From Candidatus Nitrosopelagicus sp. (GTDB lineage Archaea > Thermoproteota > Nitrososphaeria > Nitrososphaerales > Nitrosopumilaceae), in NCBI GenBank assembly GCA_028345575.1, contig JAOMDR010000004.1, forward strand, positions 1 through 63,818: a DNA stretch of 63,818 nt. Direction: 5' to 3'. Shown one piece after another: positions 1-7,501 of this stretch. Under the pieces are notes generated by a model. It had not been told where the DNA came from, ran no database searches, and worked only from the letters and a program-made list of their open reading frames with translations. The translations under genes and the position numbers were made by a program. Position 1 is the stretch's first letter; every line of letters starts with the position of its first letter.

Positions 1-3
1 AAT

Positions 4-294
4 CTAAATTTTTTCAAGCTTTCCGAATTTACCTTTTCCGAGTTGGACTTCGCCTTTGAACTCGTTTGTATATCCGTTCTCAATTTTGATTTTGTCACCA
101 TTTTGAATGTTGTTTGCATCTTCTGCCCACAATGTAATTTTAATTTCCATTCCATTGTCTACTAGCATTGCATCTGCAACATCTACTGTTGAGCCAGCTT
201 TTGTGTTGACGTTTCGTACTTCAGATTTTCTTTCTACAGTACCTTCAACATTAATTCCTGATCTCATGTTCTTGGCTTCATCAATTGTTGTCAT
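4..294 (-). CDS. OB-fold nucleic acid-binding protein (RPA/SSB-like)
   Basis: A 96-residue single-domain protein. The spacing of hydrophobic strands and the pattern VEGTVERKSEVRNVNTKAG, then IKITLWAEDA, then GDKIKIENGY matches a stand-alone OB fold of the RPA/SSB type. Such proteins bind single-stranded DNA or RNA. No zinc finger or C-terminal acidic tail is present, so it is shorter than full RPA subunits. The ATG start is supported by a minus-strand TATA-like box (316-324) that ends 22 nt upstream, which implies a leaderless transcript. The exact substrate (DNA or RNA) cannot be read from the sequence. Confidence 0.8.
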   Translation of the reverse strand: MTTIDEAKNMRSGINVEGTVERKSEVRNVNTKAGSTVDVADAMLVDNGMEIKITLWAEDANNIQNGDKIKIENGYTNEFKGEVQLGKGKFGKLEKI

Positions 295-315
295 GTACTG
301 GAATTCCTTAAAATG

Positions 316-324
316 ATTATAAAC
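316..324 (-). promoter_or_regulatory. TATA box for the OB-fold gene
   Basis: The minus strand reads GTTTATAAT, ending 22 nt before the ATG at 294. This is the spacing seen in front of many genes in this window and implies transcription starting at the start codon. Confidence 0.5.
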
Positions 325-408
325 TTTGTTTTCAAATTATTTTTTTAATAATGATGTTGATACTGTTATTGAAGAAGTTATATGTTAAAATCAATAATAG
401 CATTTGTT

Positions 409-508
409 GGAGGGGTATCGAAGCCTGGTCAACCGAGAAGGACTCAAGATCAATCTATAAGATATCCTTTCTCTTAGGAGTTCGTGGGTTCGAATCCCAC
501 CCCCTCCA
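409..508 (+). tRNA. tRNA-Leu (CAA) with a short anticodon-loop intron
   Basis: The acceptor stem GGAGGGG pairs with CCCCTCC, followed by discriminator A; CCA is not encoded. The T arm is GTGGG-TTCGAAT-CCCAC. A long variable arm (TCTCTTAGGAGTTC) marks a type II tRNA. The anticodon stem AAGGA pairs with TCCTT only if about 15 nt (ATCAATCTATAAGAT) are removed after position 37. That leaves loop CTCAAGA, anticodon CAA, hence Leu. An intron at 37/38 is the canonical archaeal site, cut by the splicing endonuclease. Mature length is about 85 nt. Confidence 0.9.
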
Positions 509-520
509 CATCTTTTAAAA

Positions 521-643
521 TTATACAATCATTGATTTTGTAATTGTTATACTATGACTAGTAATTTCTTTGTGAATTTTTGCAAGTTCTTCATTCTTAA
601 AAGATAGATTACATCTAAAACATTTCCATGTTTTACTAGGCAT
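521..643 (-). CDS. Mini C2H2 zinc-finger protein, 40 aa
   Basis: A short gene beginning ATG CCT AGT AAA. The protein holds WKCFRC, a 12-residue spacer, then a His pair (IHKEITSH), i.e. C-x2-C-x12-H-x5-H, a classic single zinc finger. It runs nearly the full length, so the protein is little more than the finger. A TATA box (665-673, minus strand) ends 22 nt before the ATG, which supports a real leaderless gene. It fills the gap between the tRNA and the divergent membrane-protein gene. It may bind nucleic acid or mediate protein contacts; the target is unknown. Confidence 0.65.
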   Translation of the reverse strand: MPSKTWKCFRCNLSFKNEELAKIHKEITSHSITITKSMIV

Positions 644-664
644 GGAAAGTATGATACTTTTTTC

Positions 665-673
665 GATATAAAG
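665..673 (-). promoter_or_regulatory. TATA box for the mini zinc-finger gene
   Basis: The minus strand reads CTTTATATC, ending 22 nt upstream of the ATG at 643, which matches the leaderless spacing of other genes here. Confidence 0.5.
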
Positions 674-746
674 TTCGTGTATCACTTATTCATTGTTCGA
701 AACTAACTAACCAATGATTTAGATATTTTAAGATACGATAGTTGGT

Positions 747-1367
747 ATGACTGATATTTTTGCATCCGTGTTAGAATTTTCGTATATCGGAATCTTTTTT
801 TTACTAATTCTAGTTAATGCAGCTCCACTTCTGATGCCTCCAACTTGGATAATTCTTGCATCATTTTATGCTATAGATGCATCATTTGATCCATTAGTAC
901 TTGCTCTAGTTGGTGCCACTGGTGCAACCCTTGGTAGATTCATTCTAAAACAAGTCTCAACAATATTTCGAAAATTTGTTCAAAATGAGCAAAAATCTAA
1001 TCTTGATGCAATTGGAAATTTTTTAAACAAAAAAAGATTCGGTTATATTCTTACATCCTTCCTTTTTGCTGCAACCCCGCTTCCAAGTAATATATTATTT
1101 GTAACATATGGTCTACTTAAGGCAAAAAGTATTGGACTATACGTTGGATTCTGGGCTGGTCGTGTAGTATCATACTATCTGATGATTTCGATAAGTAACA
1201 TAGTTTTAACACCATTTGTGGAATTATTTGAGGAACGTTATATTGGAATTTTGATTGCTGATGCGTTGGGAGTATCTGTAATAATTCTCTTCACCTGTAT
1301 CAATTGGACTCTATTATTGACCAAAAGAAAATTCAAATTAACAAGACCGAAACTATGGAAATTATGA
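747..1367 (+). CDS. VTT/DedA-like integral membrane protein
   Basis: A 206-residue protein with about five hydrophobic segments (roughly 12-34, 36-60, 100-122, 128-155, 165-192). The segment FLFAATPLPSNILFVTYGLLK followed by a glycine-containing helix resembles the re-entrant P-x-P region of VTT/DedA proteins, which act in lipid or small-molecule flipping. This is a family-level match by pattern only. A weak TATA-like stretch (GATATTTTAAG) lies about 20 nt upstream. The last bases overlap the start of the HD-domain gene, so the two are probably cotranscribed. Confidence 0.55.
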   Translation: MTDIFASVLEFSYIGIFFLLILVNAAPLLMPPTWIILASFYAIDASFDPLVLALVGATGATLGRFILKQVSTIFRKFVQNEQKSNLDAIGNFLNKKRFGYILTSFLFAATPLPSNILFVTYGLLKAKSIGLYVGFWAGRVVSYYLMISISNIVLTPFVELFEERYIGILIADALGVSVIILFTCINWTLLLTKRKFKLTRPKLWKL

Positions 1368-1975
1368 ATCAACTTAAAAATTTAAAAAAGATTTCCAAAA
1401 TTAAACTAGCTAAGAATGATCCTGCACATGATTTTGAACATATAATGAGGGTATACCGTAACGCTGAAAAAATATGTAAAACTGAAAATGGGAATAAAAA
1501 ATTAATTTTATCTGCTGTTCTTTTACATGATATAGTAAAAATTAAAAATCAAAAAGATTCTGCTATCAAAAGTGCTAAATTATCAGAAAAAATCTTGAAA
1601 GAAAATAACTTTTTTGACGATGAAATTAAAATTATTTCTGATGCAATTAGAGAACATAGTTTTTCAAAAGGTAAAATTCCTTCTAGCATTGAAGGAAAAA
1701 TTCTTCAAGATGCTGATAGATTAGATGCCATAGGAGCTATTGGGTTAGCTCGTGTTTTCTCATTTAGTGGTTCAAACAATCGTCCTTTTTATGATCCAAA
1801 CGACCCATTTTCAAGAAATAGGTCTGTTAATGACAATAAATGGGCATTAGACCATTTTTTTGAGAAATTACTTACATTAGAAAAAAAAATGAACACTAAA
1901 ACAGGCAAAATCCTTGCTAAAAATCGCACAAAAATATTAAAAAATTTTCTTAAAGAACTTAAATCTGAAATTTAG
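1355..1975 (+). CDS. HD-domain phosphohydrolase
   Basis: A 206-residue protein from the ATG at 1355. An in-frame TTG at 1304 would add 17 residues but lies deep inside the upstream gene, so I prefer the ATG. Metal-binding motifs are HDFEH (residues 25-29), the HD doublet in LLHDIV (58-59), EHSFS, and a later DADRLDAIGA. This arrangement is typical of the uncharacterised HD-superfamily hydrolases related to YfbR/YedJ, which act on nucleotides or phosphate monoesters. The gene overlaps the membrane-protein gene by 13 nt, so translation is probably coupled. The substrate is not predictable. Confidence 0.8.
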   Translation: MEIMNQLKNLKKISKIKLAKNDPAHDFEHIMRVYRNAEKICKTENGNKKLILSAVLLHDIVKIKNQKDSAIKSAKLSEKILKENNFFDDEIKIISDAIREHSFSKGKIPSSIEGKILQDADRLDAIGAIGLARVFSFSGSNNRPFYDPNDPFSRNRSVNDNKWALDHFFEKLLTLEKKMNTKTGKILAKNRTKILKNFLKELKSEI

Positions 1976-2283
1976 CCATAATCCAGATATCGTTGATGCC
2001 TTTTTTCAACCTCTGAATTTTCTCCATTTATGATTAGTTTCTTTTCATCTTCAAACCTATTTTGCATGTAGTGATTAATATCTTCGAATTCTTTTTTATT
2101 TTCAAATAATTTCATTAATGGTTCAATACTGCTAAAATATTCTACTGTCTTTTCTCTAAATTCTTCTTTAGTTGGATTTTTCACTCCATTCATTCTGAAC
2201 CATAACATTGCCCAACTAGCACCTGTAATGTGTGGTAATAGATCTAAAGCTCTTATGATTTCAAATTTTTCGTCGTCTCTCAT
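1972..2283 (-). CDS. Uncharacterised 103-aa protein
   Basis: A small, charged, largely helical protein with a Trp-containing N-terminal half (GASWAMLWFRMNG) and a Lys/Glu-rich C-terminal half. I recognise no domain. Its stop overlaps the 3' end of the HD gene by 4 nt on the opposite strand (convergent). It sits 8 nt downstream of hemB on the same strand and is likely read from the same transcript. A role in tetrapyrrole synthesis would be guilt by position only. Confidence 0.6.
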   Translation of the reverse strand: MRDDEKFEIIRALDLLPHITGASWAMLWFRMNGVKNPTKEEFREKTVEYFSSIEPLMKLFENKKEFEDINHYMQNRFEDEKKLIINGENSEVEKRHQRYLDYG

Positions 2284-2291
2284 TTACAATC

Positions 2292-3266
2292 TTACAACTT
2301 TTCTGCTATGTGTTTTGCAAAATAAGTGACAATCATATCTGCCCCTGCACGTTTTATTGAATACAATATTTCTTTTGTCATTTCATCTTCATCTATCCAT
2401 CCTTGCATTGCTGCACCTTTGACAAGTGCATATTCACCTGAAACACTATATGCTGCCACTGGAACATTGAATCGTCTTCTAGTTTCTGATATCAAATCTA
2501 AATACGTCAATGCAGGTTTTATCATAACAATATCTACCCCTTCATTAACATCTGTTTCAACTTCTCTCATTGCTTCTCTTGGATTTGTAAATGGAACTTG
2601 ATATGTTCGTCTATCACTAAATTGTGGTGCACATTCTGCTGCATCTCTAAATGGTGAGTAGAAATTTGATCTATGTTTTGCTGAATGAGACATAATTGCC
2701 ACATCTGTAAAGCCTTCATCATCTAATGCCTTTCTAATTGCTTTAACTTGTCCATCCATCATTGCTGAAGGTGAAACAACGTCTACTCCTGCTTTTGCTT
2801 GACTCACTGCAACTTTTGCTAGTGTCTTTAAACTAGAATCATTATCAATTTTATCATCATGGATTAATCCACAATGCCCTGATGTTGTATATTGACAAAG
2901 ACAAACATCTGCCATTATGACAATTTTATCTCCAAAATTTTTTCGAATCTCTGCTATTGCTTTTTGAACAATTCCATGTTCTACAAACGCTGATGTTCCA
3001 TCATCATCTTTCTCACTTGGAATTCCAAATAACATGATTGCTGGAATCCCTAATTCTGAAATGGTATTGACTTCATTTACTACTTCTGATAATGGAAGTC
3101 TTTCCATTGCAGGCATTGAATTAATTTGCTTTTTTGCTTCAATTCCCTCTTCAACGAAAACTGGACAGATTAGGTCTTTTGGTGAGATTGAAACCTCTTG
3201 AACTAAATCTCTCATTTTTTGAGTAGTTCTTAATCTTCGTAATCTTGTTTCAGGAAAATCGGTCAT
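2292..3266 (-). CDS. hemB: Delta-aminolevulinic acid dehydratase (porphobilinogen synthase)
   Basis: Condenses two 5-aminolevulinates into porphobilinogen in the cytoplasm. Length 324 is normal for the family. The catalytic zinc site is visible as VCLCQYTTSGHC (Cys-x-Cys-x7-Cys), so this is the Zn-dependent type. The two active-site lysines lie in MSHSAKHRSNFYSPFRDA and in VDIVMIKPALTYLD. It is the first gene downstream of the fused siroheme decarboxylase on the same strand, with 30 nt between them, inside a tetrapyrrole cluster that also holds hemA and siroheme synthase. Confidence 0.96.
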   Translation of the reverse strand: MTDFPETRLRRLRTTQKMRDLVQEVSISPKDLICPVFVEEGIEAKKQINSMPAMERLPLSEVVNEVNTISELGIPAIMLFGIPSEKDDDGTSAFVEHGIVQKAIAEIRKNFGDKIVIMADVCLCQYTTSGHCGLIHDDKIDNDSSLKTLAKVAVSQAKAGVDVVSPSAMMDGQVKAIRKALDDEGFTDVAIMSHSAKHRSNFYSPFRDAAECAPQFSDRRTYQVPFTNPREAMREVETDVNEGVDIVMIKPALTYLDLISETRRRFNVPVAAYSVSGEYALVKGAAMQGWIDEDEMTKEILYSIKRAGADMIVTYFAKHIAEKL

Positions 3267-3296
3267 ACACAGTGTATGGTTTAATTGAATATATTC

Positions 3297-4319
3297 CTAA
3301 GCAGGAATTGATTTTTCAATATTAAATTCATGCTCGACAAAGTACTCTACTCTTGTCTTTTTGAATTCTCTTGAACTAAACAGAATCTTGTATTCTTCAA
3401 CCTCAATTTGGTTTTGTATGTCACTAGCCATTTCTTTTGCTTCTTCAACCGATTTACAATGTATCATTGAAAATACATTATATGGCCAATCTGAATATAC
3501 TGGTCTTTCGTAACAATGACTGACTTGTGGAAATGCACCTAATTTTTCTCCAACTTGACTAATTCTATCTTTTGGAACTTTCCAAACAATCATTCCATTT
3601 GCTGTGAATCCTGCTTCTCTATGTCTAAGTATTGCAGCAAATCTTCGCATCACTCCAATACTCTCATAGTGTTTCAATCTTTCAAAAACTTTTTCTTCAC
3701 TAATTCCTAGTGCAGTTGCTGCTTTTAGAAATGGTCTATCTATTATTTCAAAATCTTTTTGTAATTGTCTGATAAATTCTTTATCTTCTTCAGTTGCAAC
3801 AAAATCAACTTTCTTAATTTCTTTTTTTGCTTCTGAAGGTTTCACATCATGTTTTTTTGTATCCACCATGTCTAGTTTGACGCCAATTTTGAATAATTGC
3901 AATGTTGGTAACATTCTAACTTTTTTAATACCATCCAATTTTGAGAATTTATCTAACTCTGATTCTAATTCTGAACCTGGTGGAACAGCTAATGTAAACC
4001 AAAGATTGAATTGATGTTCTCTTTCATAATTATGACTTACTCCTGGATGCTTGTTTATCTGATAAGCAACTTTCTCTAATTTATCTGCCTCAATTTCCAT
4101 TGCAACTAACGAACTGGTATATCCAAGTTTTCTAGTATCAAATATTGCACTTAACTGTCTTAACACTCCTTTTCTTTTCATTTTTGTTAATCTAGTTTTT
4201 ACTTCTTCTGCTGAAATATTGAATTTTTTTGCAATTTCATCAAATGGTCTTGGAACTAGTGGGAAGGTCCATTGAATTTCGTTTAAGATTTCATTATCAA
4301 TTTCTTCCATATTAGACAT
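3297..4319 (-). CDS. Siroheme decarboxylase, AhbA and AhbB domains in one chain
   Basis: 340 residues made of two Lrp/AsnC-like halves (about 8-150 and 172-335), each a winged helix followed by a RAM-like fold. It is usually labelled an AsnC-type regulator, but both halves carry siroheme decarboxylase signatures: IFDTRKLGYTSS with GVSHNYEREHQFNLWFTL in the first, and ILRHREAGFTANG with VSHCYERP and WPYNVFSMIH in the second. In other archaea these are separate AhbA and AhbB subunits that convert siroheme to didecarboxysiroheme for heme synthesis. The neighbours (hemB, hemA, siroheme synthase) fit that role. A minus-strand A/T-rich box at about 4342-4350 lies about 24 nt upstream of the ATG. 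Confidence 0.88.
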   Translation of the reverse strand: MSNMEEIDNEILNEIQWTFPLVPRPFDEIAKKFNISAEEVKTRLTKMKRKGVLRQLSAIFDTRKLGYTSSLVAMEIEADKLEKVAYQINKHPGVSHNYEREHQFNLWFTLAVPPGSELESELDKFSKLDGIKKVRMLPTLQLFKIGVKLDMVDTKKHDVKPSEAKKEIKKVDFVATEEDKEFIRQLQKDFEIIDRPFLKAATALGISEEKVFERLKHYESIGVMRRFAAILRHREAGFTANGMIVWKVPKDRISQVGEKLGAFPQVSHCYERPVYSDWPYNVFSMIHCKSVEEAKEMASDIQNQIEVEEYKILFSSREFKKTRVEYFVEHEFNIEKSIPA

Positions 4320-4371
4320 ATATCCAAAATCTATGAAATCAATTAAAAAATGTAACGTGTGTTCTTGAATG

Positions 4372-4378
4372 TATAAAT
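4372..4378 (+). promoter_or_regulatory. TATA box that decides the siroheme synthase start
   Basis: TATAAAT ends 24 nt before the in-frame TTG at 4402. The alternative ATG at 4369 lies just upstream of the box, so it would not be in the transcript. Confidence 0.6.
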
Positions 4379-4401
4379 TACATTTTGTTAATGGCAGATC
4401 G

Positions 4402-5055
4402 TTGATAATTGATCTTCATCTAAATGGGAAAACAGTCATTATTGTTGGTGCTGGAAATGAAGCCCTGAAACGCATCAAATTACTTCAAAATGAAGGATGT
4501 AAAATTATTGTAATTGGTGAAAAACCTACTTCTGAAATAACAAAACTTTCAAAAACAAAAAAAATCATCTTGAAAAAAATCAAAATAACTTCTTCACTTT
4601 TCTTAAAAACGTACAAACCATTTTTAGTAATTGCTTCAACTACTGATTCATCTCTGAATCAAAAAATAGTTCAAACTGCTAAAAAAATGAAAATTCTTGC
4701 ATATGCATCTGATTCTGCAGATTCAAGTGATATTTCATATCTTTCATTAATTGATATCAAAAAAACAATCAAAATTGCAATTTCTACTAATGGTGGTAGT
4801 CCAATCATGGCAAAAAAAATTAAATCAAAGACAGAAAAATGCCTACAAAAAAATATCTCCGATGAAGATGTAGAATTAATTAAAATCCAAAAATTTGCAC
4901 GAACTGAATCAAAAAAATATATCTTAACTCAGATTGAAAGAAAAAAATTTCTTTATGAATTGATGAATGATAAACATGTTAAAGAGTTATTAAAAGATGG
5001 AAAATACAAGGCAATACAGACGACAATTAAAAAAAAGGTGAAAGATTGGAAATGA
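4402..5055 (+). CDS. Precorrin-2 dehydrogenase / siroheme synthase N-terminal domain (Met8/CysG-N type)
   Basis: Oxidises precorrin-2 to sirohydrochlorin with NAD+ and may insert iron. I place the start at TTG 4402, giving 217 residues that begin IIDLHLNGKTVIIVGAGNE, the usual family N-terminus. The ATG at 4369 would add 11 residues and precedes the TATA box. The Rossmann motif is VGAGNEALKRIKLL near residues 15-28, and a conserved STNGGSPIMAKKIK segment lies near residue 140. There is no uroporphyrinogen methyltransferase domain. The stop overlaps the hemA start (ATGA), so the two are translationally coupled. Confidence 0.87.
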   Translation: MIIDLHLNGKTVIIVGAGNEALKRIKLLQNEGCKIIVIGEKPTSEITKLSKTKKIILKKIKITSSLFLKTYKPFLVIASTTDSSLNQKIVQTAKKMKILAYASDSADSSDISYLSLIDIKKTIKIAISTNGGSPIMAKKIKSKTEKCLQKNISDEDVELIKIQKFARTESKKYILTQIERKKFLYELMNDKHVKELLKDGKYKAIQTTIKKKVKDWK

Positions 5056-6311
5056 CAAAAAATATTATTAATGCAAGAGTAACTTTTAAGAAATCTCCAA
5101 TTCATGTACTTGAAAGATTCTCATTAGGTGACTCTGAAAATGCTTACAAATCTTTCAAAGAGCATACTGGTCTGTCTGAATGTGTAATATTACAAACATG
5201 TAATCGTGTAGAGATTTTTGGTTCTGGTAGTACATTTGACAGAGATCAAATTAAAAAAACTTGGGCATCACTATCGGGTTTAGAAGAAAATAGCTTTAAA
5301 GAAAATTTAGAGTGGTCCCAAAATTCTGAAGTCTATGAACATTTATTGAAATTAACCTCCGGTCTAGATTCTATGGTTGTTGGTGAAGAACAAATCATGA
5401 CGCAAATTAAAGATTCAATTCAATCTGCAAAAAAATTAAAAGTTTCTGGTGAATCACTAAATACATTATTTGATAAAGCTATACGTGTTGGTACTAGAGT
5501 AAGAACCTCAACTGGTATTAGTAAAGGAAGTATCTCTGTAGGTTCAATGGCGGTTAAACTTGCTGAAGAAAATGTCGATGAAATGAAATCAAAAAAAATT
5601 CTTTTGATTGGAACTGGTGAGGCTGCAACATTAGTTGCAAAATCATTAACAAAACGTGGATATCCATTCTTTATATCAAGTAGAACTGTAGAACGTTCAA
5701 CATCATTTTCTAAAACAGTTGGTGGCTTACCTGTTGATTTTAACTCAATCTTAACTGGCTTTGAAAATTATGATATTGTATTTGTGGCTACTACTGCACC
5801 TTACTTCTTGGTAACTTTTGAGAGAATACAAAAGGCACTTGAAACAAAACATTCTGGAATGATGATACTAGATCTTTCTAACCCTCGAACTGTTGATGAA
5901 AAAGTTGCTGAACTTAGAGGCATAAAACTAATGAATATTGATCAAATTGCTGAAATGGTTGATAAGAATATGAGAAGTAGAATTGGTCAGAAAAACTCTG
6001 CAGAAGAAATTATTAAAGAAGAATTACCAGTATTAGAAGCCACTATGAAAAGATTAGAAGCTGAACCTATTGTAAAAGATGTCTTCAAAAGTACTGATGC
6101 TATCCGATTAAAAGAACTTGAAAAGGCATTCAGCATGTTAGGCGAACTAAATGATTCACAGAAAAAAATAATTGAAGAATTAACTAAATCTGTTGCTGAA
6201 AATATAATGTCAACTCCTATGAATAATCTTAGAAAAGAAACTGAACATGGAAACTCTGATATAATTAATGCAGCATCAAAATTATTTAATTTTAAAAAAG
6301 AAGATAATTAG
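5052..6311 (+). CDS. hemA: Glutamyl-tRNA reductase
   Basis: Reduces glutamyl-tRNA(Glu) to glutamate-1-semialdehyde with NADPH, the first committed step of tetrapyrrole synthesis. About 419 residues. The catalytic cysteine lies in ILQTCNRVEIF. The conserved LTSGLDSMVVGEEQI, the NADPH fold LLIGTGEAATLVAKSL and the ILDLSNPRTVDE segment are present, followed by a C-terminal helical dimerisation domain. I chose ATG 5052, which overlaps the upstream stop (ATGA), over an in-frame TTG two codons earlier. Its 3' end overlaps the convergent GNAT gene by 4 nt. Confidence 0.96.
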   Translation: MTKNIINARVTFKKSPIHVLERFSLGDSENAYKSFKEHTGLSECVILQTCNRVEIFGSGSTFDRDQIKKTWASLSGLEENSFKENLEWSQNSEVYEHLLKLTSGLDSMVVGEEQIMTQIKDSIQSAKKLKVSGESLNTLFDKAIRVGTRVRTSTGISKGSISVGSMAVKLAEENVDEMKSKKILLIGTGEAATLVAKSLTKRGYPFFISSRTVERSTSFSKTVGGLPVDFNSILTGFENYDIVFVATTAPYFLVTFERIQKALETKHSGMMILDLSNPRTVDEKVAELRGIKLMNIDQIAEMVDKNMRSRIGQKNSAEEIIKEELPVLEATMKRLEAEPIVKDVFKSTDAIRLKELEKAFSMLGELNDSQKKIIEELTKSVAENIMSTPMNNLRKETEHGNSDIINAASKLFNFKKEDN

Positions 6312-6742
6312 TGATTATATCTCATTTGATTTGATTCTTGTTTGAATCCAATTCTTTCATAAAATGGAATAAGTTCATCTTGACAATCTAGAATTGTTTT
6401 ATAACAATTCATCACTTTTGCTTTTTCTAATAACGAATTTACAAGTTTAATTCCTATACCTCTACCTTCGTATTCTTTTGACACAACAACATCTTCGATA
6501 TGCCCTACACGTCCTCCATTATGGATAAATTTTTGTTCAATAAGTAATGTTGTTGAACCCACAATTTTTCCATTGATTTCTGCCACATGTATTATGTGAT
6601 CTGGATTTGTAATAATTTTTCTAAGTATATCTTTTCCAATCTCTCTATCAAGATCGCTTGCTTTTCTTAAACTGTCTAAGCTTTCTAGAAAACCCTTTTC
6701 AATATCTGACTCAACTATATCTCGAATTTCAATATCTGACAT
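6308..6742 (-). CDS. GNAT acetyltransferase, glucosamine-phosphate N-acetyltransferase-like
   Basis: 144 residues with a full GNAT fold. The acetyl-CoA loop is VSKEYEGRGIGIKLVNSLLE (Q/R-x-x-G-x-G/A form), preceded by GRVGHIEDVVV and followed by CYKTILDCQDELIPFYERIGF. The HIEDVVV, LDC and FYERIGF blocks resemble eukaryotic Gna1, which makes N-acetylglucosamine-6-phosphate. It lies 13 nt downstream of a sugar nucleotidyltransferase gene on the same strand, which fits amino-sugar activation for glycans. The exact acceptor is inferred, not shown. Confidence 0.82.
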   Translation of the reverse strand: MSDIEIRDIVESDIEKGFLESLDSLRKASDLDREIGKDILRKIITNPDHIIHVAEINGKIVGSTTLLIEQKFIHNGGRVGHIEDVVVSKEYEGRGIGIKLVNSLLEKAKVMNCYKTILDCQDELIPFYERIGFKQESNQMRYNH

Positions 6743-6755
6743 TATCTAATCATAC

Positions 6756-7445
6756 CTATTTTTTACTGTACTCTTCATTTGTTTTTTCATATGTTTCTTT
6801 ATCACCAATATCGATAAATCCTTTTTTAGAAATGACACTGCCAACTTTCTTTTTCTTTACAAGTACTTTTCGTATCACACTATCCATCCCATATGGTTTA
6901 TTCTTTGGAATTAATTGAAGTATTTCTGGTTCCATAACATAGCAACCTATGTTAATTTTTGCTGAAAATTCTGGCTTTTCATTCCATGAAGTCACCTGAC
7001 CACCATTTTTTGTATCAATTACACCATATTTGAAATTAAATTTGTAATCATAGAGGCTCATAGTGATATTTGATTTAGATTTTTTGTGTTGTTTAATCAT
7101 ATTTCTCAAACTAAAATTATAGATTGAATCTCCATATAGGCAAACAAATGTATCGTCAATAAATTTTTCAGCAGTTTTTAACTGACCTGCTGTTGCAAGT
7201 GGTTTGTTTGAAATGGCATATTCAATTTTTACGCCAAATTTTTCACCATTACCAAAATAATCTTCAATTTTTTTTCGTAAATAACTAACGCATAGAACAA
7301 TTTCTTTTATTCCATTTTTTTTAACCCATTCAATTTCGTGTTCTAAAATTGGCTTTTCACCTAATGGAAGCATTGGTTTAGGAAGAGTTTTTGTGTATGG
7401 TTGTAGTCTGGTACCAAGTCCTCCTGCTAAAATTACTGCCTTCAT
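6756..7445 (-). CDS. Sugar-1-phosphate nucleotidylyltransferase
   Basis: 229 residues of a nucleotidyltransferase fold. The N-terminal signature is LAGGLGTRLQPYTKTLPKP, with the nucleotide- and phosphate-binding Gly-x-Gly-Thr-Arg and a conserved Lys. A metal-binding CLYGDSIYN segment lies near residue 105, and the sugar-binding INIGCYVMEPEI block near 165. There is no left-handed beta-helix domain, so it is not a full bifunctional GlmU. Likely products are UDP-, GDP- or dTDP-sugars for surface glycans. It is probably cotranscribed with the downstream GNAT gene, which hints at UDP-GlcNAc synthesis. Confidence 0.85.
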   Translation of the reverse strand: MKAVILAGGLGTRLQPYTKTLPKPMLPLGEKPILEHEIEWVKKNGIKEIVLCVSYLRKKIEDYFGNGEKFGVKIEYAISNKPLATAGQLKTAEKFIDDTFVCLYGDSIYNFSLRNMIKQHKKSKSNITMSLYDYKFNFKYGVIDTKNGGQVTSWNEKPEFSAKINIGCYVMEPEILQLIPKNKPYGMDSVIRKVLVKKKKVGSVISKKGFIDIGDKETYEKTNEEYSKK

Positions 7446-7501
7446 GAGTTTGTATGCACTTTTCAGTTCTATTTATGTTCAATTATACAATCTTTAGTGA
7501 T

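Noticed and set aside
3297-4319. Lrp/AsnC transcriptional regulator
   Set aside because: Signature residues and neighbours fit siroheme decarboxylase better.
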